Source of the DNA: an uncultured Aquimarina sp.
GTDB lineage: Bacteria; Bacteroidota; Bacteroidia; Flavobacteriales; Flavobacteriaceae
DNA length: 64,000 nucleotides
Assembly (NCBI GenBank): GCA_947498765.1
Contig: CANMLG010000068.1
Location: 1-64,000, forward strand
Direction: 5' to 3'
Made by a program: the position numbers and the translations under genes. Positions 8,129 to 17,088 of the stretch are shown here, one piece after another (the first letter of the stretch is position 1; the number at the start of each line of letters is the position of its first letter). The notes under the pieces are model-generated. The model saw only the letters and a list, made by a program, of their open reading frames with translations. It was not told the origin of the DNA and made no database searches.

Positions 8129-8176
8129 ATTATTTTCGAAAAAGATGCATAAAGCAAGTATTTTTTTCGAAAATAA
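8129..8176. repeat. Inverted repeat built from two TTTTCGAAAA palindromes
   Basis: TTATTTTCGAAAAA (8129-8142) is the exact reverse complement of TTTTTCGAAAATAA (8163-8176). Each arm contains the self-complementary 10-mer TTTTCGAAAA, and the two centres are 31 bases apart. It sits between the convergent cysteine-rich gene and hmuY, so the simplest reading is a bidirectional terminator, although the T-run falls inside the stem rather than after it. Confidence 0.6.
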
Positions 8177-8244
8177 ATTAACCCCAACCTTTAAGTACAA
8201 AGATCAGGGTTTGGAAAAACAAATAAGGAGTATTGAATTTGTTA

Positions 8245-8973
8245 TTATTTAGTTTTTAATGAATTATCGTTTTGAGTAGTATTTAATGCATAATTAAATG
8301 AATAATATCTTGAATCATTTTTAGTATCACCATCTTTATAATAGCTTAAAAATTCAATTTTAGCATAATTCCCTTCGCTAGTTTTAACTACAAATGTTTT
8401 TCCTGCTAAAGGAGCAATTAAATGCGTCGGTGGTCCGGCATAATTATACCAGCCACTATCGCTTCCTGTTGGAATAGCAAAGCTAGTTTTTGAAGAATCT
8501 TGTATAAATGTCAATTCACTAGCTGTAAGTACTTCTGAAAATTCTTTATTAACAATAGCAATACTTGCATTACTTTTTCGATCAGGTTCATCGTTAGTCC
8601 CTGTAGCTTCACCTCCATTTACAGCAATGGTTGTTGATCTAAAAGCAATATCCCATGTATCTTCATCTACGGTTACTTCTCCTTTCTCTAAATCGAATTT
8701 GGTGAATTCACCGCCCACTGGTGCTCCCCTACCTCCTGTTTGTGGAGCAGGTATATTTTTGGCTTGTTTAATTTCTAATACCGTAGCAACAGGAGTTTCC
8801 TCTGGTTCGTCTTTTTCAATAGGTTTTTCTTCTGCTGGTGAGGCGTCTGCTGGTTCTTCTGAATTTACATTTTCAACTTCAGGAGATTTTTCTATATCAT
8901 TATCATCTTCCGAACAAGCGGTAAAAATTAATAATCCGCAGACTAAATACAATAAAGTGTTTACTTTTTTCAT
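8245..8973 (-). CDS. hmuY: HmuY-family haem-binding lipoprotein
   Basis: A 242-residue lipoprotein expected to capture haem at the cell surface and pass it to the TonB receptor. A signal peptide ends in the lipobox FTAC (C20), followed by SEDDND, an acidic stretch that resembles the Bacteroidota surface-export signal. A low-complexity Glu/Pro/Asp linker (about 25-62) precedes the globular domain, which carries the family-like segment DTWDIAFRSTTIAVNGG (about 105-121). It starts 11 bases after the receptor gene, so the two are co-transcribed. HmuY proteins bind haem with His or Met ligands that are not conserved across the family, and I cannot name them here. Confidence 0.82.
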   Translation of the reverse strand: MKKVNTLLYLVCGLLIFTACSEDDNDIEKSPEVENVNSEEPADASPAEEKPIEKDEPEETPVATVLEIKQAKNIPAPQTGGRGAPVGGEFTKFDLEKGEVTVDEDTWDIAFRSTTIAVNGGEATGTNDEPDRKSNASIAIVNKEFSEVLTASELTFIQDSSKTSFAIPTGSDSGWYNYAGPPTHLIAPLAGKTFVVKTSEGNYAKIEFLSYYKDGDTKNDSRYYSFNYALNTTQNDNSLKTK

Positions 8974-8984
8974 GATTCAAGTTT

Positions 8985-11087
8985 TTAAAAATTATAATAG
9001 AGTTTTCCGAAAATTCGACGACCAACAATATTTGCTATTTGTTCGCCTTTATAATTAAATACATTGTTTGCTCCGATTTGAAGTTTCCAATTTTTTAAAA
9101 TGTTTTTTGAAGCTGCTAGATTTGTAATAGCAAAGCCTTTTATAAAACCTTCTTTTTTATCATAAGTATCTAAAATTCCATTTGCATTTGTATCAAATAC
9201 ACCATAAGTACTTCGGTATACAGTACGTATATTAAAATCAGTCTTTATTTTTTGCCAATTATAGAACAGCTTTATGTTTATGTTATGCTTGGAACGATTG
9301 GGTAATCCCAAATAATCATCCTTACCTATTTTTATCGTTGTAGCATCTAATTGACTTTGCCCATGCTTGGTTATTCTTGTAGGAATGCCTCCAGTGCTTT
9401 CAAGATTTTTTTGTATTTGTTTATCAAAAGCATAAAGCAATTGGTAGCCCATACTAAGTTGTATATTTTTTATGGGTTTAAATATGGCATTACACTCAAT
9501 ACCTGTAGTATATACTTCAGCAAAATTTTGATAACTAAATACATTTTGTCCATTCGTTTTTCGGGCAATTTGAAAGGTATCAATCAAATTTTTAATAGTA
9601 TTTCTAAAATAGCTAACATCTGCACTTACAAAAGCACTTTTAAAACTAAAGCCTGCATTATAAGAAATTGAGGTTTCTGCCTTTAGCTCATCTTGTAACA
9701 ATGCATCGTCTATTAATCTACTTAATATTTGTCCTGTATCATCAAGAATATTTAACCTATTAAAAGCTACATTTCTGCCTAAAACAGTATAACCAACAGA
9801 TGAATTTGTAAAATCAAGAAACAACTGCCTAAAAGCAGGTGCTTTAAAGCCAGATCCAATTGACCCTTTTAAATCAAAATGTTCATTTACTTTTACTAAA
9901 AATGAAGCTTTTGGGCTTAAACGCTTATTGTACTCCGAATGCCAATCTTGTCTAGCTCCAACAATAACATTTAACCTATTAAAAAAAGAAATATCAGCTT
10001 GTGCATATACGTATTGTGAATTAAATTTTTTTGATTCGCTAAAATTGTCTCTATCCAAATAATCAATTGAAAAACCTGTTCCTGTAGTTAACACTCCTTT
10101 TTTAGCAAACTGGTAATGCGTTCTTAGTTCTGGTCTAAAAAGGTTATTAATAAAGTTACTATTAAACAAATCTTCAGTTACGGTGTCTGCCTTTATTTGT
10201 TGCTTAGCTTTATATTGGGTGTAATACAATTCATATTCGGTATTAAAACGTGTATTCCATTGGTGCTTTATTAATGAATGAGCTAACCAATTATTAATAT
10301 GACTTTTACCTTTAAATTTTGATTCATTAAAAAAAACTTCATAATCTTGAAACTCATTAAAAGTACGAACCGAGTTTACTAAACTAAGTTTATTAGAAAA
10401 CTTATATCCTACTTTAGCTCCAAAAGTATGATTTTCAAAAGGAGTCACCGTTTGGTCTTCTGTATCAGAAGTTAAATCGAACCCATTACTGGAAAATCGA
10501 TTTCCGTAAATAGTAAAATTAGCTTTCCCTAATTTTTGACCAATACTCAAGTTAATGTCTTGTTCATTAAATGTTCCATTACGGTATGAAACAAATCCTG
10601 AAGGAGTTAGACTATTTGCTGTATCAGTAATAATATTAATTACACCACCTAAAGCATCTGAACCATATAGACTACTCGAAGCTCCTTTCACTACTTCAAT
10701 TTGCTTTATATTTCCTATCGCTAGTTGTTTTAAATCAAAATTACCAGCTGTTTGTCCCCTTAATAAAGGAACCCCATCTATCAAAATTAAAATATATTCC
10801 GACTGTAATCCTTGAATTTGTATTCCTTCAAAACCACTTTGATCAGGTACAGTTACAATCCCAGTTTGCTCTTCTAAAATCTCATTAACTCGTAAACTTC
10901 CTGAAGCATCAATAGTTTCTCTTGAAACTAAAGTAACAGGCAAAGGTAATAACCCTAATTTCCTTTGGGTTCTTGTTGCTGTAACAATAACCTCTTTTAA
11001 CGAATCATTTTGAATTTCCTGCTGTGCAACCATCTTAAAAAAAATAAATAGAAAAAAAATGAAATTTTTATTTTTATTTAGACTCAT
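8985..11087 (-). CDS. TonB-dependent outer-membrane receptor, probably for haem
   Basis: A 700-residue receptor that should import haem or a haem-like ligand using TonB energy. After a signal peptide (about 1-21, ending VAQQ) comes a TonB box (EVIVTATR, about 32-39), a plug domain (about 45-155, with GIQIQGLQSEYILILIDG and SSSLYGSDALGGVINI), and a 22-strand barrel ending in the aromatic LYYNF. It lacks the carboxypeptidase-like N-terminal domain of SusC proteins. The pairing with HmuY and a DUF6607 protein points to haem rather than cobalamin. The upstream gap holds a perfect -7 element overlapped closely by a palindrome, consistent with iron-dependent repression. Confidence 0.85.
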   Translation of the reverse strand: MSLNKNKNFIFFLFIFFKMVAQQEIQNDSLKEVIVTATRTQRKLGLLPLPVTLVSRETIDASGSLRVNEILEEQTGIVTVPDQSGFEGIQIQGLQSEYILILIDGVPLLRGQTAGNFDLKQLAIGNIKQIEVVKGASSSLYGSDALGGVINIITDTANSLTPSGFVSYRNGTFNEQDINLSIGQKLGKANFTIYGNRFSSNGFDLTSDTEDQTVTPFENHTFGAKVGYKFSNKLSLVNSVRTFNEFQDYEVFFNESKFKGKSHINNWLAHSLIKHQWNTRFNTEYELYYTQYKAKQQIKADTVTEDLFNSNFINNLFRPELRTHYQFAKKGVLTTGTGFSIDYLDRDNFSESKKFNSQYVYAQADISFFNRLNVIVGARQDWHSEYNKRLSPKASFLVKVNEHFDLKGSIGSGFKAPAFRQLFLDFTNSSVGYTVLGRNVAFNRLNILDDTGQILSRLIDDALLQDELKAETSISYNAGFSFKSAFVSADVSYFRNTIKNLIDTFQIARKTNGQNVFSYQNFAEVYTTGIECNAIFKPIKNIQLSMGYQLLYAFDKQIQKNLESTGGIPTRITKHGQSQLDATTIKIGKDDYLGLPNRSKHNINIKLFYNWQKIKTDFNIRTVYRSTYGVFDTNANGILDTYDKKEGFIKGFAITNLAASKNILKNWKLQIGANNVFNYKGEQIANIVGRRIFGKLYYNF

Positions 11088-11107
11088 TATAATTAATTTT
11101 GACTCAA

Positions 11108-11140
11108 CAAATATATTTATTTTTATTAAATCTAAATAAA
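11108..11140 (-). promoter_or_regulatory. Haem-operon promoter with candidate iron-regulator operator
   Basis: On the minus strand a perfect TATATTTG -7 element covers 11108-11115. Just upstream, 11122-11140 is a 19-base imperfect palindrome with TTTATT and AATAAA arms, the size of a Fur-type box and in a position to block RNA polymerase. A CAA (TTG on the minus strand) at 11141-11143 is 25 bases from the -7 element, a little far for a -33 element. Confidence 0.5.
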
Positions 11141-11175
11141 CAATTTTAAAATTTATTGATTTAAATTATATACTT

Positions 11176-12081
11176 ATGAAAAAGTCATTCAATTTATTGG
11201 TCTCGATGTTGATCACTTTTACAGTGGTTAGCCAGAATAAAAAACAACAAGACATAGCTTCAATTAAAAAAATGTGTGGTTGTTTTGAAGTAAAATTCAA
11301 TTTTGTAGAAACCTTTAGTTACAGTAAAGATTCTTTATATAAACCTTCTAAAAAAAAAGAAACAGATATTGTTTTAGAATATGCTCAATTAGTTGAAGAG
11401 GGAAAAGATAAAATTTCAATTCAACACCTTTTACAAATGGGTGAAGCAGACAAAACACATGTTATAAAGCATTGGCGACAAGATTGGCTATATGAAAACA
11501 CTTCGTTTTATACTTATAATGGAGACAATGAATGGTTATATGAATCTAAAAACAAAGATCAAGTAAAAGGTCAATGGACTCAAAAAGTATTTCAGGTGGA
11601 TGATAGTCCACGATACGAAAATTCGTCAAGTTGGGTACATATTGATGGTAAAAGTTATTGGGAAAATACAACTACTGCCCCACTACCTAGAAGAGAATAT
11701 ACACAGCGAAATGATTATAATGTAACTTTAAGAGGGAATAGACATGAAATCACAGCTTCAGGTTGGATACATGATCAAGATAACCAAAAATTAATTAGAG
11801 AAAAAGGCAAACAAGATATAGTATTGGCTAAAGAAAAAGGATTTAACACCTACACTAGAGTCCCAGAATCGCGTTGCGCAGGAGCAAAAAAATGGTGGTC
11901 TAACAATAAAAATAAATGGGTATTAGTAAGAAATAAATGGGGCAAGGTTTTTAATAAAAAAGAAACTTTAGTCTTAAAAACAAAGGTTGATAATAAACCA
12001 TTATATAAGCATTTGTTTGATGAAAATTGCACTAAAGAAACTGATATCGAATCTACCATACAAGCTTTTGTTGTTAATTGA
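11176..12081 (+). CDS. DUF6607 family secreted protein
   Basis: A 301-residue exported protein with a signal peptide (about 1-20, ending VVSQ). From memory it matches DUF6607, a Bacteroidota family often found beside HmuY and its receptor. The sequence is rich in Trp and Tyr and contains a CGCFEVKFNFVETF segment at about 35-48, plus two later cysteines (about 232 and 282). Biochemical function is unknown. It is divergent from the receptor gene with only 88 bases between them, so both probably share the regulated region at 11108-11140. I infer a role in haem or iron acquisition from context only. Confidence 0.78.
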   Translation: MKKSFNLLVSMLITFTVVSQNKKQQDIASIKKMCGCFEVKFNFVETFSYSKDSLYKPSKKKETDIVLEYAQLVEEGKDKISIQHLLQMGEADKTHVIKHWRQDWLYENTSFYTYNGDNEWLYESKNKDQVKGQWTQKVFQVDDSPRYENSSSWVHIDGKSYWENTTTAPLPRREYTQRNDYNVTLRGNRHEITASGWIHDQDNQKLIREKGKQDIVLAKEKGFNTYTRVPESRCAGAKKWWSNNKNKWVLVRNKWGKVFNKKETLVLKTKVDNKPLYKHLFDENCTKETDIESTIQAFVVN

Positions 12082-12375
12082 GTGTTATTTACCTGAAAAT
12101 CATTGAGGGTGGATTTACTTTATAAAATCGACTAAGCCATAGGATATTTTTTACTCAAAAGTAACTACCCTTTTTGATTTTTAATAATGAAAAAGTAACC
12201 ACTTTTTTAATGTTAACTAGAATTAAAAGAATATGAAATAATATTGATAAAAACTGGGAATATACTTCCTATTAATAAAAAAATAACACTTAATACTATT
12301 TACTTATATAGTATAGTGAAAAGCAAAAGCTTTTTAGCTTTTACAAAGATTGTTAAACTATAAAAATAAAAAGTA

Positions 12376-12501
12376 ATGATGACATTTGAAGCTTTTTTAA
12401 AAGAACATAATATGCAATTTGGTATGAATTTAACCGAAAAGCAGAAGGAATGGATTGAAATGTACGCTAAAACATATTTGCAGCGATATTATGGAGTTTA
12501 A
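12376..12501 (+). CDS. Possible 41-residue small protein
   Basis: An ORF that starts MMTFEAFLKEHNMQFGMN, continues through a charged, amphipathic helical stretch (KQKEWIEMYAKTYLQRYY) and ends in GV. The amino-acid content is natural and the helix has a regular hydrophobic pattern, unlike random AT-rich translation. It lies alone between the DUF6607 gene and topB. No strong promoter is seen. Conservation in relatives would be needed to confirm it. Confidence 0.5.
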   Translation: MMTFEAFLKEHNMQFGMNLTEKQKEWIEMYAKTYLQRYYGV

Positions 12502-12869
12502 CCCCTTAAAGCATAATTTTACATTTACAAGTTTATGTTGACTAATTGGTTTACTAACATTTTTGTATTAAACAAGTGTATTATTAAATTAAAACTATAA
12601 AGAATTACTAAATAATAGTGTTATGACTTAGCTGATTTAGTTTGAAATTATAGTTCATATTAAGGGGTTTTTATAAGGTTAGTTTCATAATTTATAAATG
12701 AAGCGACACTATCCCTTAAAATGTGTAAGTTTAAAATATAGAGGGTTTGACTTTTTTAAAGTTGAACCCTTTGTTAAAATATAGTCAAAATCTGATTTAA
12801 TAAAATGCGCTGTAAAACCACAAAAAACTTCGGCTGCTTATTATCGTAGAGTAGCGACGACAGGTTTCC
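12502..12869. other. Gene-free region with one long hairpin
   Basis: No ORF is supported. AGGGTTTGACTTT (12742-12754) pairs along its whole length, with two G-U pairs, to AAAGTTGAACCCT (12758-12770). There is no strong T-run on either side, so it could be a weak terminator for the small ORF or a structure of unknown role. Confidence 0.5.
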
Positions 12870-12915
12870 TAAAAATAAAAATCCAAAACTTGAATTTATC
12901 AAATTTCGGATTTTT
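12870..12915 (-). terminator. Terminator of topB
   Basis: On the minus strand, AAAAATCCGAAATTTGA pairs over 17 positions (two of them G-U) with TCAAGTTTTGGATTTTT around a five-base loop and is followed by ATTTTTAGG. It lies about 50 bases beyond the topB stop. The wobble pairs favour the minus strand. Confidence 0.75.
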
Positions 12916-12966
12916 CATCAACAATTTATGAGAATTATCTTATTCTCTGCATACGCCTAATTAACC

Positions 12967-15219
12967 TTAAAAACTACGCCTAAAATCGCAACCCAATTTA
13001 TAATTACTACACCCATAGGCTGTACGTCCTTTTATGATAGTACCTTGGTTACATTTGGGGCAAGTATCATTTACTTTAATTATAGCTATCTTTTTTTCTT
13101 CTAAAACCAAACTAAAATCAGTATTAAAACGAAGTAAGCCCTCTACTTTATTTTCATCAACTTTAAATCCCTTTAAATTTACTGTTGATCCTTTTTTAAG
13201 TAAACGTATATATTGTTTTTCTGAAATCTTTTTCCCATTATAAACAAAGGGTAAAACAAAACGACAACCCGATTTGTAATTACTACACCCAAAACCTGTT
13301 TTCCCTTTCAATAATTTACCTTGCTTACATTTAGGGCAGTCTTCAATAGTAATACCTTCATTTTTTTTAGGCTCTTTTTTTGTCTTTATTGGAGCTACTG
13401 TAGCATAAGAAATATTTGCTTTCTGCTTTTCGCTTCTTACTTCATAAACCAAATGATCTACCATTTGTTTCATGTTTTTTATAAAACTCCCAGCATTATA
13501 CTTCCCTTTTTCAATTTCCTTCAACTGTTTTTCCCATAAACCTGTGAGCTCTGCAGACTTCAACAATTTATTTTGAATGGTATCAATCAATTGTACCCCT
13601 ATAGTGGTTGGCAACACTTGCTTTTTACGTCGTTCTATGTATTTACGTCTAAATAAAGTTTCGATAATGTTTGCCCGAGTGGAAGGTCTTCCTATACCAT
13701 TTTCCTTCATCAATTCACGCATTTCATCATCATCCACTTGCTTACCTGCAGTTTCCATAGCCCGTAACAATGATGCTTCCGTATATTGATTAGGTGGTTT
13801 GGTTTCTTTTTCTGTAAAGGAAGGTTCATGAGGCCCTTTTTCTCCCTTTACAAAAGTAGGTAGTAATTTTATTTCTTTAGCTTTCTTTTTAGAATTCTCT
13901 TTATCTCCAACTGGATTAGTTTGGTTATCTTTCTTTGTTGTTTCAAAAACAACGCGCCAGCCTTTTTCTAAAATCTCTTTACCCGAAGTTTTAAAATTAA
14001 CATCTAACACTTTTCCAACAACATTAGTATTTGCCACTTTACAATCTTCATAAAAAACAGCAATAAAACGCTTAACAATAATATCATATACTTGCTGCTG
14101 ATTGTACTGTAAATTCATTTGAACTCCGGTAGGAATAATTGCATGGTGATCTGTTACTTTTTTATCATTAAAAACACGAGGTGATTTTTTAATCTTTTTT
14201 CCTAAAAGTGGTTTTGTTAATTCGCTATAATTAGTTAATTTTTCTAAAATCCCAGGTACTTTTGGGTAAATATCATTAGGTAAAAATGTAGTATCTACTC
14301 TTGGATAAGTTACTACTTTTTGTTCGTATAATTTTTGAACAATTTTTAAAGTCTCATCTGCCGAAAAGCCAAACTTAGTATTACAATATACTTGTAAACC
14401 TGTTAAGTCAAATAGCTTTGGAGCATATTCATTACCTTTCTTTTTAGTAATAGAAACTATTTCAAAATCATGTACCTGGACCTTATTTGATAAAATTTGG
14501 CCATCTTCTTTTTTAAAAAAACGCCCTTCTTCATAACTAAAAAGTGTGTCTCGATACTTAGTTTGTAATTCCCAATAAGGTGTCGGTTTAAAATTTTCTA
14601 TTTCTTTGAAACGTTGTACAAGCATAGCTAAAGTAGGTGTTTGTACCCGACCAATAGATAATACTTGTTTATAACCTCCGTGTTTTAGAGTATACAACCG
14701 TGTGGCATTCATCCCCAAAAGCCAATCTCCTATAGCTCTTGAAAAACCTGCATAATATAAATTATCATAATCTGCGGCTGATTTTAAGTTTTGAAAACCT
14801 TCTTTTATGGCTTCCGTTGTTAAGGATGATATCCATAATCGTTGAACTTCTCCTTTATATTCAGCTTGATTGATTACCCAACGCTGTATTAATTCTCCTT
14901 CTTGTCCAGCATCTCCACAGTTTATAATAACATCAGCTTTATCAAATAATTTTTTTACAATATTGAACTGCTTTTTTATTCCATCATTATCAACCACCTT
15001 AGTCATAAACTTTTCAGGTAGCATAGGTAAATTATTTAAATCCCAACTTTTCCAATAGGGCTTATAATCATTGGGTTCAAACAGCGTACATAAATGACCA
15101 AAAGTATAGGTTACAGCATATCCGTTACCTTCAAAATAACCATCGTTCTTACTATTGGCACCTAAAACAGCGGCAATTTCTCTGGCTACACTAGGCTTTT
15201 CGGCAATACAAACTTTCAC
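12967..15219 (-). CDS. topB: DNA topoisomerase III
   Basis: A 750-residue type IA topoisomerase that should cut one strand and decatenate DNA. The TOPRIM domain (about 1-150) shows AEKPS with E7 and GDAGQEGEL at 102-110; the usual form is DAGREGE or DPDREGE, so Gln replaces Arg here. The core continues with SIGRVQTPTL (188-197) and the catalytic tyrosine Y305 in TYPRVDT. Two C-terminal zinc-ribbon-like repeats follow, each CPKCxxG then CSNYKxGC (about 645-675 and 720-748). It is about 100 residues longer than the E. coli enzyme, mainly because of these ribbons. Mobile elements often carry TopB, but nothing mobile is visible nearby and the base composition matches its neighbours. Confidence 0.9.
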   Translation of the reverse strand: MKVCIAEKPSVAREIAAVLGANSKNDGYFEGNGYAVTYTFGHLCTLFEPNDYKPYWKSWDLNNLPMLPEKFMTKVVDNDGIKKQFNIVKKLFDKADVIINCGDAGQEGELIQRWVINQAEYKGEVQRLWISSLTTEAIKEGFQNLKSAADYDNLYYAGFSRAIGDWLLGMNATRLYTLKHGGYKQVLSIGRVQTPTLAMLVQRFKEIENFKPTPYWELQTKYRDTLFSYEEGRFFKKEDGQILSNKVQVHDFEIVSITKKKGNEYAPKLFDLTGLQVYCNTKFGFSADETLKIVQKLYEQKVVTYPRVDTTFLPNDIYPKVPGILEKLTNYSELTKPLLGKKIKKSPRVFNDKKVTDHHAIIPTGVQMNLQYNQQQVYDIIVKRFIAVFYEDCKVANTNVVGKVLDVNFKTSGKEILEKGWRVVFETTKKDNQTNPVGDKENSKKKAKEIKLLPTFVKGEKGPHEPSFTEKETKPPNQYTEASLLRAMETAGKQVDDDEMRELMKENGIGRPSTRANIIETLFRRKYIERRKKQVLPTTIGVQLIDTIQNKLLKSAELTGLWEKQLKEIEKGKYNAGSFIKNMKQMVDHLVYEVRSEKQKANISYATVAPIKTKKEPKKNEGITIEDCPKCKQGKLLKGKTGFGCSNYKSGCRFVLPFVYNGKKISEKQYIRLLKKGSTVNLKGFKVDENKVEGLLRFNTDFSLVLEEKKIAIIKVNDTCPKCNQGTIIKGRTAYGCSNYKLGCDFRRSF

Positions 15220-15515
15220 TATTCTTTAATTATTAATACCTTTTTTTATCTTTTAAATAAACCTTAATCAAGTATCTGTTTTTTTTGCTTTACAACTAGT
15301 AAAAATGAATTCAAATTAGTTAATTCGTAAATAAAAATTATGGTATAATTTTAGCTCGGCAAAATAACAATTTTTAACGGATTAGATAGCTCTCTTTTTT
15401 ATTCGTAATAATTCTATTAACTTGTCATAAATAATTTCTATTGTTATCCCAAAATAAATAAGAATATTATTTTTTTTTACACCGACACATATCAACTAAA
15501 CCTCCCCCCATTAAC

Positions 15516-16286
15516 ATGAATAACAATACATCCAAAATTAAAATTTTAGTTGTTGAAGATGAAGTACTATTAGCTCAAGATATTATCCAGAGACTCACGG
15601 ATATGAATTACGAAGTTGTTGGCTTTGCCATGACAGCAAATAGTGCTTTAGAACTAATTGATGATAATCCAGATATTGACATCCTACTCATGGATATTAT
15701 GATTAAAGGAAATAAAGATGGTATTGAACTAGCCGAAATTATTAAAGAAAAATATAATATCCCATTTATCTTTTTATCATCAAACGCAGATAAAGATATT
15801 GTAGAAAGAGCTAAAAAAGTACAGCCACATGCCTATATGTTAAAGCCATTTAATGACAGACAAGTTCAAATAGCTATTGAATTAGCCTTAATGAATTTCT
15901 CAAAAAAATCTCCACAAAAAGAATTACTAAAAGAGCAAAAATTTGAAGTCTCTGAAAACCAAGTATTACAAATAAAAGACTGTTTGTTTTTAAAGAAAAA
16001 CCATCAGTTTAAACGAGTTTCGTTAAAAGATATTTTGTACATCCAAGCTGATAATAATTATTCTACATTATTTACTTCTAATGAAAAGTTTATCTATTCA
16101 ATAGTAATGAAGAAAATAGAAGAACAGCTTCCTAAAGAATTATTTTTACGTACCCACAGGAGTTATATTGTAAACATAAATTGTATTGACGGTTATGAGG
16201 GAAATACTTTATTTGTAAAAAATACTAAAATACCTATTAGTAAGTCATATAAAGAAAATGTCTTTAAATTATTTCCTACTATTTAA
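15516..16286 (+). CDS. LytTR-family response regulator
   Basis: A 256-residue two-component regulator. The receiver domain (about 8-125) has the acidic pair E14/D15, phosphoacceptor D60 in LLMDIMI, Ser88/Ser89 and the conserved K110 in MLKPF. After a short linker comes a LytTR DNA-binding domain (about 155-256), with the typical LRTHRSYIVN segment. No sensor kinase lies beside it; the nearest kinase in the window is the TPR histidine kinase 38 kb away. The upstream 296 bases contain no clear promoter match. LytTR proteins bind direct repeats about two helical turns apart, but no such site was identified, so its targets are unknown. Confidence 0.88.
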   Translation: MNNNTSKIKILVVEDEVLLAQDIIQRLTDMNYEVVGFAMTANSALELIDDNPDIDILLMDIMIKGNKDGIELAEIIKEKYNIPFIFLSSNADKDIVERAKKVQPHAYMLKPFNDRQVQIAIELALMNFSKKSPQKELLKEQKFEVSENQVLQIKDCLFLKKNHQFKRVSLKDILYIQADNNYSTLFTSNEKFIYSIVMKKIEEQLPKELFLRTHRSYIVNINCIDGYEGNTLFVKNTKIPISKSYKENVFKLFPTI

Positions 16287-16318
16287 GTTCTTTTAAGTTA
16301 AATATATTGATCTAAATT

Positions 16319-16368
16319 TATTTCTTCAAAATATACTCCTATAGTTATTAGCATATTTTGAAGAAATA
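16319..16368. terminator. Bidirectional terminator between convergent genes
   Basis: A 16-bp perfect stem: TATTTCTTCAAAATAT (16319-16334) with its reverse complement at 16353-16368, around an 18-base loop. It lies between the LytTR regulator and the Tudor-like gene, which face each other. A T-rich tract follows on the plus strand. Confidence 0.75.
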
Positions 16369-16383
16369 TTTACTATCCTTTTT

Positions 16384-16908
16384 TTATTTACCCCCTGTAC
16401 CTTTAAAGTTTTGATCACTATTTTTAAACAATACATTAAAAGTGGTTAAACTACCGTAAATACGGCTTATATATTGTTGCAAGTCAATTTTATCTTGTTC
16501 TTCCAACACTTTTGAACTATTTATTTTTTGCTCCATTACTCTAATACGATCTCGAACCATAACTATTTTATGAAAAAAAGTATCTATTGGAATTTCTTTT
16601 GAAGTCATACTACTATCTTTTGGTTGTAATTCAATAGTACCTCCTTTCCATTTATCTGCAATGGGAACAATTTCTGAAATGTCACTATACTTATGTAATA
16701 ACTTCTTAAAAATATCTTCAACTTCATAAAAACTAACCGTATCCACTTCTCCTTCTACTGCTTCAATAATTTCAAAATTATCATCCACTTCAATGGTTTC
16801 TAATCCATTATCTATAAAAGTAACCCAATAATATTTTGCTGAAACATTAGTAACTACTCCAACTCCGTATTTTTCATGTTTAATCCGAGAACCTATTCCT
16901 AAAATCAT
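16384..16908 (-). CDS. Tudor-like N-terminal domain protein, function unknown
   Basis: A 174-residue soluble protein. Residues about 4-48 (GSRIKHEKYGVGVV, then YWVTFIDNGLETIEV) resemble the small beta-barrel Tudor/CarD-like domain at the C-terminus of PcrA/UvrD helicases, which contacts RNA polymerase in those proteins. The rest (about 60-165) is helical and charged with no motif I know. There is no signal or membrane segment. It is divergent from uvrA across 180 bases. A link to nucleotide excision repair or transcription is an inference from domain resemblance and position, not shown by the sequence. Confidence 0.7.
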   Translation of the reverse strand: MILGIGSRIKHEKYGVGVVTNVSAKYYWVTFIDNGLETIEVDDNFEIIEAVEGEVDTVSFYEVEDIFKKLLHKYSDISEIVPIADKWKGGTIELQPKDSSMTSKEIPIDTFFHKIVMVRDRIRVMEQKINSSKVLEEQDKIDLQQYISRIYGSLTTFNVLFKNSDQNFKGTGGK

Positions 16909-17048
16909 ATGTATATTTCTATTAAAATTCTAACTATAAGTTTACTACATTTTTATAATGCGCACAATTATTTTTTTCAATAAGGTAATTTTGAATAATA
17001 ACCTATAACATAGTTACATAATTTTTAAGACGGCATTCACAATAGTTA

Positions 17049-17080
17049 TTGCAAATTACAACCTGAATTAGCTACCTTTA
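17049..17080 (+). promoter_or_regulatory. uvrA promoter
   Basis: TTG at 17049-17051, a 21-base spacer and TACCTTTA at 17073-17080, one base off TAnnTTTG. The start codon is only nine bases beyond the -7 element, so the leader would be a few bases at most. Confidence 0.55.
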
Positions 17081-17088
17081 GCACGATT

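Noticed and set aside
8627..9058. Ser-rich 143-codon frame opposite hmuY
   Set aside because: It is antisense to a recognised lipoprotein with lipobox and to the end of the receptor; the Ser richness mirrors the Glu/Pro-rich linker.
12967..15219. topB as a marker of an integrated mobile element
   Set aside because: No integrase, relaxase, repeats or change of base composition lies nearby.
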